Shown piece after piece: positions 32,976 through 43,209 of a DNA stretch of 64,000 nt. The notes under the pieces are model-generated. The model had not been told where the DNA came from. It searched no databases and was given only the letters and a program-made list of their open reading frames with translations. The DNA is from Candidatus Poribacteria bacterium (GTDB lineage: Bacteria; Poribacteria; WGA-4E; WGA-3G): the NCBI GenBank assembly GCA_007571305.1, contig RKRR01000078.1, positions 1 through 64,000 of the forward strand. Direction: 5' to 3'. Positions within the stretch are counted from its first letter, which is position 1. The number at the start of each line of letters is the position of its first letter. A program made the translations under genes and the position numbers.

Positions 32976-33580
32976 TAATGCGTATTAAATTCAAATCATG
33001 CAGAGGGCACACAGCCGTATTATTGGGATTAATGTGCCTATACTATGGTTGCAACCTCGGGCAAAAGTGGAGCGAGAACTATGCACTCTTGCCCGGTGTA
33101 ACTGCCAGTGATCCGGCAATCATTGATGGAAAACCTGAGACCATTGGGCAATCCCAACGTAAAAAAGGGTCAGGAAATGTCGTAACCGACCTTGATATCC
33201 CATCGGAGGCGATTATTTATTTGCCGGAAAAGAAATCGGTTTATCGGATTGTGATTCACTCCACGAATTTGGAAGAGTTTGAATTGATGGCGTACAACTC
33301 ACGTGGGGAATGGGACAAAATCTATGATCAGCGGAGTAACAAAGATCCGATCATCGATGTCCGCCTCAACAAAGTGGTCACGACAACGGGCATCAAACTG
33401 ATCGTGCATCGGACGACAGAGGATGCCGCTCGGAGACGGGAGAATGTCCAAATACGACGCGAAAATGTGGAAATCAAAGAGGGGCAGGTGCGGCGTGGAC
33501 GTTACGGTTATTATGTAACAGGACCGACAACGGCACTCGCGAAGATTGCAGAGATTGAACTGTACGGTTACACGAATTAG
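32972..33580 (+). CDS. Lipoprotein with discoidin-like (F5/8 type C) domain
   Basis: A 202-residue predicted lipoprotein with lipobox LYYGC (C27). The body resembles a galactose-binding jelly roll: a DPAIIDGKPET opening, KSVYRIVIHSTNLEEFEL, TTGIKLIVHRT, and a final AKIAEIELYGY that is typical of F5/8 type C domains. A charged helix (RRRENVQIRRENVEIKEGQV) interrupts it around residues 150-170. It overlaps the upstream metalloprotease gene by four bases, so the sulfatase-like enzyme, protease and this lipoprotein form one operon, probably acting on glycans or glycoproteins in the envelope (inference). Confidence 0.7.
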   Translation: MIMRIKFKSCRGHTAVLLGLMCLYYGCNLGQKWSENYALLPGVTASDPAIIDGKPETIGQSQRKKGSGNVVTDLDIPSEAIIYLPEKKSVYRIVIHSTNLEEFELMAYNSRGEWDKIYDQRSNKDPIIDVRLNKVVTTTGIKLIVHRTTEDAARRRENVQIRRENVEIKEGQVRRGRYGYYVTGPTTALAKIAEIELYGYTN

Positions 33581-33639
33581 CCATCGGCAGTTGGAAACCG
33601 TCCTACAAACACCTAACCTACACTGGTACTTTGGGCTTC

Positions 33640-34773
33640 ATGCAGTCTACTCGGCTTCAACAGCATTTAGACCGATATCTTGGCATCCCGCTTTGTGTTC
33701 TGCTGCATTTATTCTCTAAGCCGGCACCGACAACACCAATCCCGAAAAAGATTCTTTTCATCCAACTCTCCGCTTTAGGGGACACGATTTTGGCGATCCC
33801 CACCGTCCGGGCAATCCGACATGCCTTCCCTAATGCCGAAATTGCGATGTTGGCATCACCGACGAACCTAAATTATCTATCGGAGTGTCCTTATATTGAC
33901 AGACGTATCCCATTCCATAAACCGGGAGGTCGGTTGATTTCGCTGCTGCGTCGCGAAGGGTTTGACTGGGCAATCGACTTAGAGCATTGGCCCCGATTGA
34001 GCGCGCTACTCGCTTACGCGACGGGTGCCCCGATGCGAATCGGGTTTTCGACGACCGGACAGTACCGGCATTTCCTTTTTACGGAAACGGTGTCTCACAT
34101 CCAAGGACAGCATGAGGTTCGCAACTTCTTGAATCTTGCGGCGCAGCTGAACTGCTCAGTCCAAGAACTTGGGCTTGAGGTTTGGTGGTGTCAAAAGGAA
34201 CGTGCGTGGGTGCGCGAAGTTTTGGCAGAAGAGGGTATCTCGTTGGAAAAGCCGATTGTTGTGCTACATCCAGAAGCAGGTAGACGTGGCGAGCCACGCA
34301 GACGATGGTCACAGGGACGCTATGTCGCGTTGGCGAATGCACTCGTTGCGAGATATGACGCACAGATTGTTTTGACAGGCGCGCCTGATGAAGTGGTAGT
34401 CTCTGAAGAGATCGCCGAGCGGACGAAGGATCGAGCAGTCGTATTTGCTGGACGGACAGATGTCAACCAACTCGCGGCACTTTTTGCGGATGCGACGCTG
34501 GTAGTGAGTGGCAATTGTGGTCCGATGCACCTCGCTGCAGCAACCGGAACGCCGGTTATCGGGTTGCACGGTCCCACAAATTTCGCGCAATGGGGGCCTT
34601 GGAGCCGTAATGCCAGCGTTGTGCATGCCCGGGTACCGTGTAGTCCGTGTCTTAATTTGGGATTTGAGTATGGGTGTCAAGAACTCCCTGATGGGACATC
34701 GCCGTGTATGCACACAGTTGCGGTTGCGGCCGTGCTTCGGGAGTGCGAACGGTTGTTAGGGGATAGTTGTTAG
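33640..34773 (+). CDS. Glycosyltransferase family 9 (heptosyltransferase-like)
   Basis: ADP-heptose:LPS heptosyltransferase-type enzyme, 377 residues. KILFIQLSALGDTILAIPTVRAI is the family's N-terminal loop. PIVVLHPEAGRRGEPRRRW, DAQIVLTGAPDE, LVVSGNCGPMHLAAATGTPV (donor-binding) and LHGPTNFAQWGPW mark the C-terminal Rossmann domain. Late cysteines (PCSPCLNLGF and DGTSPCM) are also common in this family. It likely adds a sugar to the outer-membrane glycolipid or to another envelope glycan, which supports a didermic cell. The ATG at 33640 has no clear ribosome binding site. A TTG lies three codons earlier. Confidence 0.88.
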   Translation: MQSTRLQQHLDRYLGIPLCVLLHLFSKPAPTTPIPKKILFIQLSALGDTILAIPTVRAIRHAFPNAEIAMLASPTNLNYLSECPYIDRRIPFHKPGGRLISLLRREGFDWAIDLEHWPRLSALLAYATGAPMRIGFSTTGQYRHFLFTETVSHIQGQHEVRNFLNLAAQLNCSVQELGLEVWWCQKERAWVREVLAEEGISLEKPIVVLHPEAGRRGEPRRRWSQGRYVALANALVARYDAQIVLTGAPDEVVVSEEIAERTKDRAVVFAGRTDVNQLAALFADATLVVSGNCGPMHLAAATGTPVIGLHGPTNFAQWGPWSRNASVVHARVPCSPCLNLGFEYGCQELPDGTSPCMHTVAVAAVLRECERLLGDSC

Positions 34774-34822
34774 TAATAGACCACAAACGAACAGTTTGTG
34801 GTACAGGTTTAAGAATCTCGAT

Positions 34823-34860
34823 AATAAAAAAGGCGAGGTACGGAAACCTCGCCTTTCGTG
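34823..34860 (-). terminator. Rho-independent terminator of groEL
   Basis: Eleven-pair stem AAAGGCGAGGT/ACCTCGCCTTT with a six-base loop. Read on the minus strand it is followed by TTTTTTATTAT, so it ends the groES-groEL transcript 12 bp past the stop. Confidence 0.9.
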
Positions 34861-34871
34861 GTATTCAGGGT

Positions 34872-36808
<1,937 letters not shown>

Positions 36809-36899
36809 GTCGCTGAATTCCTCCTTGAGTATGGCGTGAAAATTGTGAGTCGCGAGGAAAACTCGCTCCTACAACCTGAATTTATCTAATCCTATAGAG

Positions 36900-36919
36900 A
36901 AGCAATTTTCGTGCCAATC
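36900..36919 (-). promoter_or_regulatory. Sigma-54 promoter of groES-groEL
   Basis: On the minus strand, TTGGCACGAAAATTGCT matches the sigma-54 consensus YTGGCACGNNNNTTGCW at every defined position. The expected start site is near 36891, about 83 bases before groES. Confidence 0.75.
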
Positions 36920-36958
36920 CCTAAAACTGCCATATTATCAAGGTTACACAGAAGGATG

Positions 36959-37037
36959 TGCCATTTTGGCAGAGTTTCGGAAGCGACAATTTGTCGCATA
37001 TAAAAATAGATTGGGATACTACTATGCCATTTTGGCA
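36959..37037 (-). promoter_or_regulatory. Candidate enhancer sites for the groES sigma-54 promoter
   Basis: Two identical palindromes TGCCATTTTGGCA at 36959-36971 and 37025-37037 flank a third palindrome, GCGACAATTTGTCGC, at 36983-36997. They lie roughly 70 to 145 bases upstream of the predicted start site, where activators of sigma-54 promoters normally bind. Confidence 0.55.
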
Positions 37038-37154
37038 CATATTGGCTATCGGTAATATGAGTTACGTAAATGTCGCCCTGCTGGGGTTATCTTTTCGTTA
37101 GATATAAGGCACCTACAAACTTTTTGATTCTCGACAACTGAAAACTGATGACTG

Positions 37155-38144
37155 CTACTGTGTCGGTTGACACGGAACTAACTGTCCGGTTTCGCCTGAG
37201 CGATATGCGGCAGCAAGAATCTCGTTTGCTCTTAATCCATCGTTTCCCGTCGTGATAGGTGCTACCCCTTCGTGTACACACGCGGCGAAATGCTCAAATT
37301 GATATTGATAGAGGTCCTCGTATTGTGAAGAGACTAATTGCTGTTTGCCCTCAAAATAGGTTTTGATCTTCCAACCGTCGTCGTTGTAGACCCATACCGT
37401 GCCCTCTGTGCCATAGAGTTCTAAAACAATATCGCATTGCGGGACCGAAAAACTGAGGTCAGTGAAAGCTTGGGCACCGTTATCAAAACGCATGAAGATG
37501 CCACCAGTTTCTTCGACAGCGGTGTCTTGGGTTGTGGTGTTGTAAAACGCGCTGACAGCGTTCACCTCGCCGATGAGATAGCGGAGCAGATCTACACTAT
37601 GCGGACCGAGGTCCATGAAGCATCCACCTCCACCCTTTTCCGGTTGTGCGCGCCATTCATCTGGCGTGAGTTGGTACTGTTTCAGAAATGGCATACGTCC
37701 ATGGACTATCATTCCGAAACGTCCTTTTTCTACCCAAGCCCGGATCTGTTGGAAACAGGAGTGAAATCGGAAGAGGAAACAGACTTGCAGGTGTACCCGG
37801 TTCGTTTCACAAGCGTCGATCATTTCCGTACATTCTTGTGGTGTGAGTGCCATCGGTTTATCGCAGAGCACGTGTAAGCCGCGTTCCGCGGCGGCGATTA
37901 CTTGATCGTAGTGTAAGTGAACCGGTGTTGAGACGTAGATTGCATCGAGTGCATCGTCTGCAAGGAGTGCCTCGACGGTGGTATAGGCATTGGTTACGCC
38001 GTGTTCCTGTGCCAATTGTTCTGCCCGCGTAGCGTCGCGTGAAAGCAAGGCGTGAAGTTCGGCACCATCCGCCTTTTTAATGGCTGGCATTGCTCTACGT
38101 TGTGCGACGCTGCCTGCGCCTAACACACCCCATTTTAAGCTCAT
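37155..38144 (-). CDS. Gfo/Idh/MocA-family oxidoreductase
   Basis: NAD(P)-dependent sugar or polyol dehydrogenase, 329 residues. The N-terminal Rossmann domain has GVLGAGSVAQRRAMPAI, the family EKP-like motif is CDKPMAL near residue 96, and the C-terminal alpha/beta domain carries GGGGCFMDLGPHSVDLLRYL with the usual active-site aspartate and histidine. Such enzymes oxidise or reduce sugar hydroxyls. Substrate unknown. The ATG at 38144 has no strong ribosome binding site. Not obviously in an operon: the adjacent genes are more than 300 bp away on both sides. Confidence 0.9.
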   Translation of the reverse strand: MSLKWGVLGAGSVAQRRAMPAIKKADGAELHALLSRDATRAEQLAQEHGVTNAYTTVEALLADDALDAIYVSTPVHLHYDQVIAAAERGLHVLCDKPMALTPQECTEMIDACETNRVHLQVCFLFRFHSCFQQIRAWVEKGRFGMIVHGRMPFLKQYQLTPDEWRAQPEKGGGGCFMDLGPHSVDLLRYLIGEVNAVSAFYNTTTQDTAVEETGGIFMRFDNGAQAFTDLSFSVPQCDIVLELYGTEGTVWVYNDDGWKIKTYFEGKQQLVSSQYEDLYQYQFEHFAACVHEGVAPITTGNDGLRANEILAAAYRSGETGQLVPCQPTQ

Positions 38145-38550
38145 CGTTTTTGGACCTCATCTGCTTTGTTGTTCAGAAGACAGGGAGATTGCTAAAGGAA
38201 AACCTCTAAGCAAAACACCTCACCCAGCAATGGGCAGTCAGTCTTATTGTTTGTAGACCTCGTTTGTTTCGTTGCTCTGTATATTATAGGGGACTTTAGG
38301 ATATATCTCAATATTTTTGTATATGGCTGTTAGCAGTTGGCTATCAGAATTTTAAACGTTAGTCATTAGTTCTCTGTCAGCAAAAGTAGGTGGGGCGACA
38401 TCTCTATAGGGCAACGGCGTTAAATTTGTTGGGTTTTGCTGTATGTTTTTCCAAGAAACGTGTATTGTGGAGTTGAAATTTCGGGAGTAGCAAGAGGAAC
38501 CAAGGATTCACCACTCAACCCAACCTACGGGGGGACCTGATTGCTGGTGG
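38145..38550. other. Intergenic region with degenerate repeats
   Basis: No gene. It contains degenerate CAGTTGGCTATCAG and GTCATTAGTTC pieces of the CAGTTATC hairpin family and a pair of distant inverted stretches, GTTGGGTTTT and AACCCAACCTACGG, around 38428 and 38518. Confidence 0.5.
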
Positions 38551-39309
38551 CTAATTGCTCAACAAGAGATGCACACCGGTCGCGAATAGGAAGAAGAGGA
38601 CGATTCTTGAAAAGAGGAGTTCCGGCACGCGGTTGTTGAGCGAGATACCTGTTAGCACGCCCAATCCAATGAACGGGAGAAGCGCGAATGCTTCAATCAG
38701 AATCTCGAAAGAAAAAAGTTGTAACTGGAAATAGAATGGAATTTTGATGAAGTTGAGTAGGAAATACGTGGCGGTTGTGGTTGCGACGAAGGCATTATTC
38801 CCCAAGCGTTGTGGGAGTAGGTACGCGACGACGACGAGTCCACCCATGTGTGCGAGGGTTGAGAACGCGCCAGCGAATATTCCGGCAAGGAGCCCCTGCC
38901 ATGTTTTGAATTGGAGTGCTGTTTGAACGGGTTGTTCAGAATTTCCGAGAAGTGGTTGCCAATACGGACGCAGGAATTCTAATATCGCAAATAAACTGGC
39001 GATGCCACCGATAGCCCTTTTCAGATGGACATCAGAGAGGTCCTTCAAAATTAGGCTTGCTAAGGTGATGCCGAGCAGGGAACCGAGGATCAGTCGTGTG
39101 ACACTTTGTCTATGCCACCGCTTCCAGTAATGGCAGAGCGAGAAGATGTCTGTTGAAAACAGGAGTGGGAGCATCAACCCGATGACGTTTCGAGCACTAC
39201 GGAAATGCGTGAACATGGGGACGACGATCATCCCGATGCCGCCGCCGAAGCCGGCTTTGCTCACACCGGTAAGCCATGCCCCGAAGCAGAGGATGATGAT
39301 TTCGTAGAT
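38551..39309 (-). CDS. TauE/SafE-family sulfite/organosulfonate exporter-like membrane protein
   Basis: Membrane protein of the TauE/SafE family with about seven to eight hydrophobic segments and both family repeats: SKAGFGGGIGMIVVPMFT near the N-terminus and GAFSTLAHMGGLVVVAYLL in the second half. The start is unusual. The frame is open upstream of GTG 39264, and the first membrane segment (YEIIILCFGAWLTGV) is encoded there. An ideal AAGGAGG lies seven bases before ATC at 39309, with no ATG, GTG or TTG in between. So translation probably begins at AUC (252 residues), otherwise at GTG 39264 with a truncated first helix. Sulfite export would fit with the sulfite oxidase at 43975, but the substrate is not shown. 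Confidence 0.78.
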   Translation of the reverse strand: MYEIIILCFGAWLTGVSKAGFGGGIGMIVVPMFTHFRSARNVIGLMLPLLFSTDIFSLCHYWKRWHRQSVTRLILGSLLGITLASLILKDLSDVHLKRAIGGIASLFAILEFLRPYWQPLLGNSEQPVQTALQFKTWQGLLAGIFAGAFSTLAHMGGLVVVAYLLPQRLGNNAFVATTTATYFLLNFIKIPFYFQLQLFSFEILIEAFALLPFIGLGVLTGISLNNRVPELLFSRIVLFFLFATGVHLLLSN

Positions 39310-39483
39310 GGTGCTGCCTCCTTTTTGGTGAGGTAAGTATAGCAGGTGGTTGGTAAATTGTCAAGAATATATCCGCGATCAGCCATCAGCAGTCAATAAA
39401 GGAGGCAGATCGATGAAGGGAAAACCGTTACTACCAGAAATGCTTACTGACGACTGAAAGTCTATAGCCAATAGAAGAAATAT

Positions 39484-39512
39484 TTGACATTCGGCGTGAG
39501 ATGTGATATAAT
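39484..39512 (+). promoter_or_regulatory. Consensus sigma-70 promoter of rpsU
   Basis: TTGACA, 17-base spacer, TATAAT: all 12 positions match the consensus. Confidence 0.85.
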
Positions 39513-39558
39513 TTGCAAGGTGCTTTTGTAATTCTAAATTCTAATGGAGGGCAAAAAA

Positions 39559-39801
39559 ATGGTTCAAGTAGAAGTGAGTGTCAATTCAGGCGAGGCGTTT
39601 GATCGCGCCCTGGCACGTTTTAAGAAGATGTGTGGAAAAGCTGGTATCGTCACAGAAATTAAAAAACGGAGTTTTTACGAGAAACCGAGTGAGAAGCGTC
39701 GTAGAATTGAGATGAAACGGCAGCGGAAGGTGAAACCGCGCAGAATGGGGGGCGAGCGTCCACAGTTCTACAACAGCGGTGGTAGTGGTAGTACTCGATA
39801 A
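39559..39801 (+). CDS. rpsU: 30S ribosomal protein S21
   Basis: S21 of 80 residues, small and very basic. [20 protein letters not shown] opens the chain, [15 protein letters not shown] and a basic tail ([13 protein letters not shown]) follow. The start at 39559 is chosen because GGAGGG lies seven bases upstream; the ATG at 39544 is itself part of that binding site. It has a perfect sigma-70 promoter and is followed after 19 bp by a double-stranded RNA-binding protein. Confidence 0.93.
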   Translation: MVQVEVSVNSGEAFDRALARFKKMCGKAGIVTEIKKRSFYEKPSEKRRRIEMKRQRKVKPRRMGGERPQFYNSGGSGSTR

Positions 39802-39820
39802 ATAGTTTTAGGAGGGATGC

Positions 39821-40339
39821 ATGGCAGATTTGGCTACTGGCGAGGCTTTGGAGAATTATAAAGGACTTTTGATTCAATACTGCCAGGAACGTGGGTTGCG
39901 CCAACCGACTTATGCTGAAACGCAGCACGGCCCGGCGGATTCTCCACAATGGCAAGTGACAGTGTCTTATGGCGACTCGGTTCATGAAACACAGGAGCCG
40001 ATTCCTGGTTCAAAGAAATTTGCGCACCAAGTAGCCGCACAGCAGGTGTTAGACGTAATCAATTCGCGGCGCGAAAGTTTTTTAGCGGGTGATGCAGTTA
40101 ATGCCGCCTCTACGCCGATTTCGGAACCTGCTTCAGCTCCTTCTGTACTGCTTGAAGTTCCTATACCACTTGTATCAAGTGCCCTGACGATTGCCAATGA
40201 ACGGTTGACCACATCGCAACCTTCAAGGTATCGAACGCTTACAGATGCCGAATTTTCGAAAAAACTTTCCAAACTGACGTTAGAGATTGTCCGGAGTCTG
40301 CTTGAGAGGGCGGAGGAAGATAAGATCACGTTTCAGTAA
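39821..40339 (+). CDS. Free-standing double-stranded RNA-binding domain protein
   Basis: A 172-residue protein with an N-terminal dsRBD (about residues 10-80): NYKGLLIQYCQERGLRQPTY, WQVTVSYG, and the RNA-contacting helix PGSKKFAHQVAAQQVL. The rest is a low-complexity linker (ASTPISEPASAPS) and a C-terminal helix (EFSKKLSKLTLEIVRSLLER). There is no RNase III catalytic domain. In bacteria the dsRBD is usually fused to RNase III, so a free-standing form is uncommon. ATG follows AGGAGGG. Co-transcribed with rpsU, which suggests a ribosome or RNA-related role (inference). Confidence 0.78.
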   Translation: MADLATGEALENYKGLLIQYCQERGLRQPTYAETQHGPADSPQWQVTVSYGDSVHETQEPIPGSKKFAHQVAAQQVLDVINSRRESFLAGDAVNAASTPISEPASAPSVLLEVPIPLVSSALTIANERLTTSQPSRYRTLTDAEFSKKLSKLTLEIVRSLLERAEEDKITFQ

Positions 40340-40341
40340 GT

Positions 40342-41103
40342 TATAGTAAAGTTTAGCATTGAATGTCCATATTTATAAGAGTGTCTATGGATATATCAAC
40401 ATTGTATTCTCGCAGGCGTTTGATATTTGCGAAGTCGTGTGCAATCGGATGATAGTCAGGCGAATAAGGGGTAAGAACAATATCTCTGACCCTGTGGCTT
40501 GTATCAACTCTTGGGTCCGGAACGTTTTGTGGAGCCTCGCATTCTCTCAGACAACGACATCTGTCATGAGAAAGCCGCGAACAGAAGTAGGGTCAACCCA
40601 GGCATTGAAACACGCAGCATCGCAGCCCCCTCAAACAGGCACGGCACCGTAAAAGTGGAACCGATGCGTGCAGCAACCAACGTCTTCTGAGTGCTTTTCT
40701 CTGAGATCATCCCCAAAGCAGGTTCGCCTTTCGAAGCGGACCCAGGATGCCTATAACTTTCGGCACGAAACCCATATTCATCGACGTAAATGATCGTTTT
40801 GCGTGCGGCGTGTTTCTCAGCACGTGCTTGACGATAGGTGGCACGTTGGGTATCGCACCGCTCTTTATATCCGAACCGCTCATCTGTTTCGGCTCCGGTT
40901 TTTGGGTCGAGAGCAGGTCTTGAGCCTCTAACCCTCTATAAATTGTTGAACGATCCACGGAAAAACGACGCGAGGTTTCGGATTTTTTACCCCCGGTTTG
41001 AATAAAATCTAAGATGCGTTTGCGCAAATCTGTTGAATAGGTCATAAGAAACATATTTTATCATAAACAGAAAAATGGCTCTTTAATTCTAAAGGTCACT
41101 ATA
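40342..41103 (-). mobile_element. Decayed IS630-family insertion sequence
   Basis: A 762 bp element bounded by inverted repeats TATAGTAAAGTTTAG (40342-40356) and, inverted, TATAGTGACCTTTAG (41089-41103), with TA at the ends as expected for IS630/Tc1 elements. Full-length relatives are about 1.0-1.2 kb, so part of the interior is missing. It begins two bases after the dsRBD stop. Confidence 0.7.
40353..41045 (-). pseudogene. IS630-type transposase remnant
   Basis: The N-terminal helix-turn-helix is intact (TYSTDLRKRILDFIQTGG, then SETSRRFSVDRSTIYRGL). After it the frame shifts. The catalytic domain continues in another frame as KTIIYVDEYGFRAESYRHPG, which contains the second acidic residue, and then PALGMISEKSTQKTLVAARI. 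A further frame change leads to YSPDYHPIAHDFANIKRLRE, which contains the last conserved E/D region; here adding one C to CCCC (about 40465-40468) restores the frame LPPYSPD. The part between the HTH and DDE domains is shortened. Not functional as read. Confidence 0.75.
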
Positions 41104-41150
41104 ATACCTGTGGCGATAAAAAACAAAGGACTTACAACCGGAGGTGCATT

Positions 41151-42995
41151 GTGAATATTTCAACCCCTACCCTTGAAGAAACCGGTATCGGCTCTATCCA
41201 CGTTGAAGAACTTCCACCAATAGAAATAGACGAATCTGAACTTACCTATCACCAACTCTGTCCGGCTGAGGATTTTGAGGAACTGGAAGGCAAACCCTTT
41301 CATGTCAACGGCACACATCTGGCTGTTTTCAAGACTGATGATAAGTATTACGCCGTTGACAATCGTTGCCCACACATGGGGTATCCGATGTCTAAAGGGA
41401 GTGTCCGTGATGGTGTGCTTATCTGCCATTGGCATCATTGGGAATTCGATCTCAAGTCAGGCGCATGTTTTTTGGCATTTGGGGATGATCTGAAAGCATT
41501 TCCTGTTGAAGTGCGGGATGATGGCTATTTGTACGTTGGGTTAGCAAAAGGTGAGAAAGAGGCAGCAAAACGGCGAGTCATTGAACGTGGCAAACGCGCA
41601 CTTGAGCGTGGACTCAAAGACCGCAGTACCTTCTTTATCGCCAAAGCCGTTACAGCACTTCGTGATGCAGGCGCGGCACCTGCGGAGATTATTCAACAGG
41701 GACTCCACTATGGAGCACATAAAAGTAGTGATGGATGGTCGTCAGGTATCGCTATCCTCACACTTGCAGCGAACCTGTGGGATGACATTGACCCGAAAGA
41801 CCATAATCTGTTTCTCGTCCACGGATTAAGCCAGATCAGCCGTAGGACAACGGGAAGCTCACGTCCCTACCGCGCACCCTTTCCAAGAGTGAACGAGGAG
41901 CACGACTTGGAAACATTGAAGCGATGGTTCCGTTATTTTGTCGATAAACGCCACGCTGGTGCAGCAGAACGCATTTTGCTAACGCTTAATGATCGAGATT
42001 ACGATAAATCGGTCATCGCAGATTTCGTCTACACGGCAGCAACAGACTTCTACTTTACCGGCGATGGGCATGCCCTTGATTTTGCCAACAAAATGTTTGA
42101 AGCGTTGGATTACGTCAAATGGGAGGGATCGCACGAGATTTTACGCCCGATTGTCGTTGATTTAGTTGGTAGAACACGGCATGAAGAGACATCTCGATGG
42201 GCTGATGCTGTACCTGTTTTGGAGCCTGTCTTTGAGAGACTTGATAGTATGTGGGAAGACAATCAAGCGAACGAAGCAGAACTGGATATTTCGGATTTTA
42301 CGCAGACACTGCTCGGTGACGACTTTGAACCCATTGTCGCGGAGGTTGAGCAGAGCATTCGTAAAGGGGTCAAGCCGACCGATATCTGCCGCGCGATGAC
42401 CTATGCTTCGGCAGTGCGTACTGCCCGTTTCCATCTCAAAAACGAGGGGGACTGGCACGATGTCGCGAACATTTACTCGTATGCTCACGCTCTTTATCAC
42501 GCTTTCCAGTATGCGCCGAGTGCTCATCTCCTGCGCGGAATCTTTCACGGTGTCGTCTACTTAGCATATCTGCGCTGGTTGAACATGCCTGCTGCTCGCG
42601 TTCCCAGACCCGGGCAACGGATACCTGATGAAACTTACGACTCCGTTGACAAAATGTTGGATCGACTCCAAGAGTTCGCTGACTTCCAAAAGGTTTATGA
42701 GGCGGAAATTCTTGTGAATCAGTATCTCGAAGAAGGGCATGATATTGACGCACTGAAACGAGCACTTGCACACATTCTGCTACGTGAAGATGCCGAGCTC
42801 CACATGTTCCAAGTCCTCGAGGTCGCTTTTCGACATTACGAATTGTCAGATGATTTTGAAGAACAACGGATGCATTTGTTGGCAGCGACGCGTTACATCA
42901 CTGCACAGAAACTGATGAAGAACATTTTATGGTCTACCGAAAACGCGGAACGGCTTGCTCGAGGCGAATTGCTTAGCGAACGTGAAGATGATTAA
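41151..42995 (+). CDS. Rieske [2Fe-2S] domain fused to a large helical domain
   Basis: A 614-residue protein. Residues 33-130 form a Rieske ferredoxin: NRCPHMGYP (C73, H75) and LICHWHHWEFDL (C92, H95) ligate a 2Fe-2S cluster, followed by LKAFPVEVRDDGYLYV. The remaining roughly 480 residues are mostly helical with no motif I know; repeated H-containing helices stand out (SSGIAILTLAANLWDDI, YSYAHALYHAFQYAPSAHLL, LAHILLREDAELHMFQVLEV). There is no second oxygenase catalytic domain of the StAR type. GTG start with GGAGG six bases upstream. It lies before a PD-(D/E)XK-like gene and sulfite oxidase on the same strand, but with gaps. Probably an oxidoreductase or electron carrier; function unknown. 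Confidence 0.8.
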   Translation: MNISTPTLEETGIGSIHVEELPPIEIDESELTYHQLCPAEDFEELEGKPFHVNGTHLAVFKTDDKYYAVDNRCPHMGYPMSKGSVRDGVLICHWHHWEFDLKSGACFLAFGDDLKAFPVEVRDDGYLYVGLAKGEKEAAKRRVIERGKRALERGLKDRSTFFIAKAVTALRDAGAAPAEIIQQGLHYGAHKSSDGWSSGIAILTLAANLWDDIDPKDHNLFLVHGLSQISRRTTGSSRPYRAPFPRVNEEHDLETLKRWFRYFVDKRHAGAAERILLTLNDRDYDKSVIADFVYTAATDFYFTGDGHALDFANKMFEALDYVKWEGSHEILRPIVVDLVGRTRHEETSRWADAVPVLEPVFERLDSMWEDNQANEAELDISDFTQTLLGDDFEPIVAEVEQSIRKGVKPTDICRAMTYASAVRTARFHLKNEGDWHDVANIYSYAHALYHAFQYAPSAHLLRGIFHGVVYLAYLRWLNMPAARVPRPGQRIPDETYDSVDKMLDRLQEFADFQKVYEAEILVNQYLEEGHDIDALKRALAHILLREDAELHMFQVLEVAFRHYELSDDFEEQRMHLLAATRYITAQKLMKNILWSTENAERLARGELLSEREDD

Positions 42996-43034
42996 TGCTT
43001 ATCAGATCAACCAGTTCGGAATCACAACCAACTT

Positions 43035-43064
43035 CCGCTGGTAGGGTTTGAACCCTGCCAGCGG
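43035..43064. repeat. REP-like hairpin
   Basis: CCGCTGGTAGGG and CCCTGCCAGCGG arms (one G-T pair) around TTTGAA. The inner part resembles a tRNA T-arm but no other tRNA arm is present. Confidence 0.55.
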
Positions 43065-43209
43065 TTGAACTGTAGATGAATTTGTTTGTAGTAGAGCAAT
43101 TCATCGCCCGTTGCAATGTGAAATGAATCAATCGATTCCAAGCAAGCCTTAATTTTAGACTGAACAGGCTACTATAGCTACGCAATCCATTGGTGGGCAG
43201 GGGCCTCAG

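Noticed and set aside
40359..40652. A 97-codon plus-strand frame after the dsRBD gene
   Set aside because: It lies opposite the decayed IS630 transposase, whose catalytic motifs are recognisable on the minus strand.
43035..43064. Possible tRNA T-arm (GGTTTGAACC)
   Set aside because: No acceptor, D or anticodon arm fits around it; the arms instead form one long REP-like hairpin.
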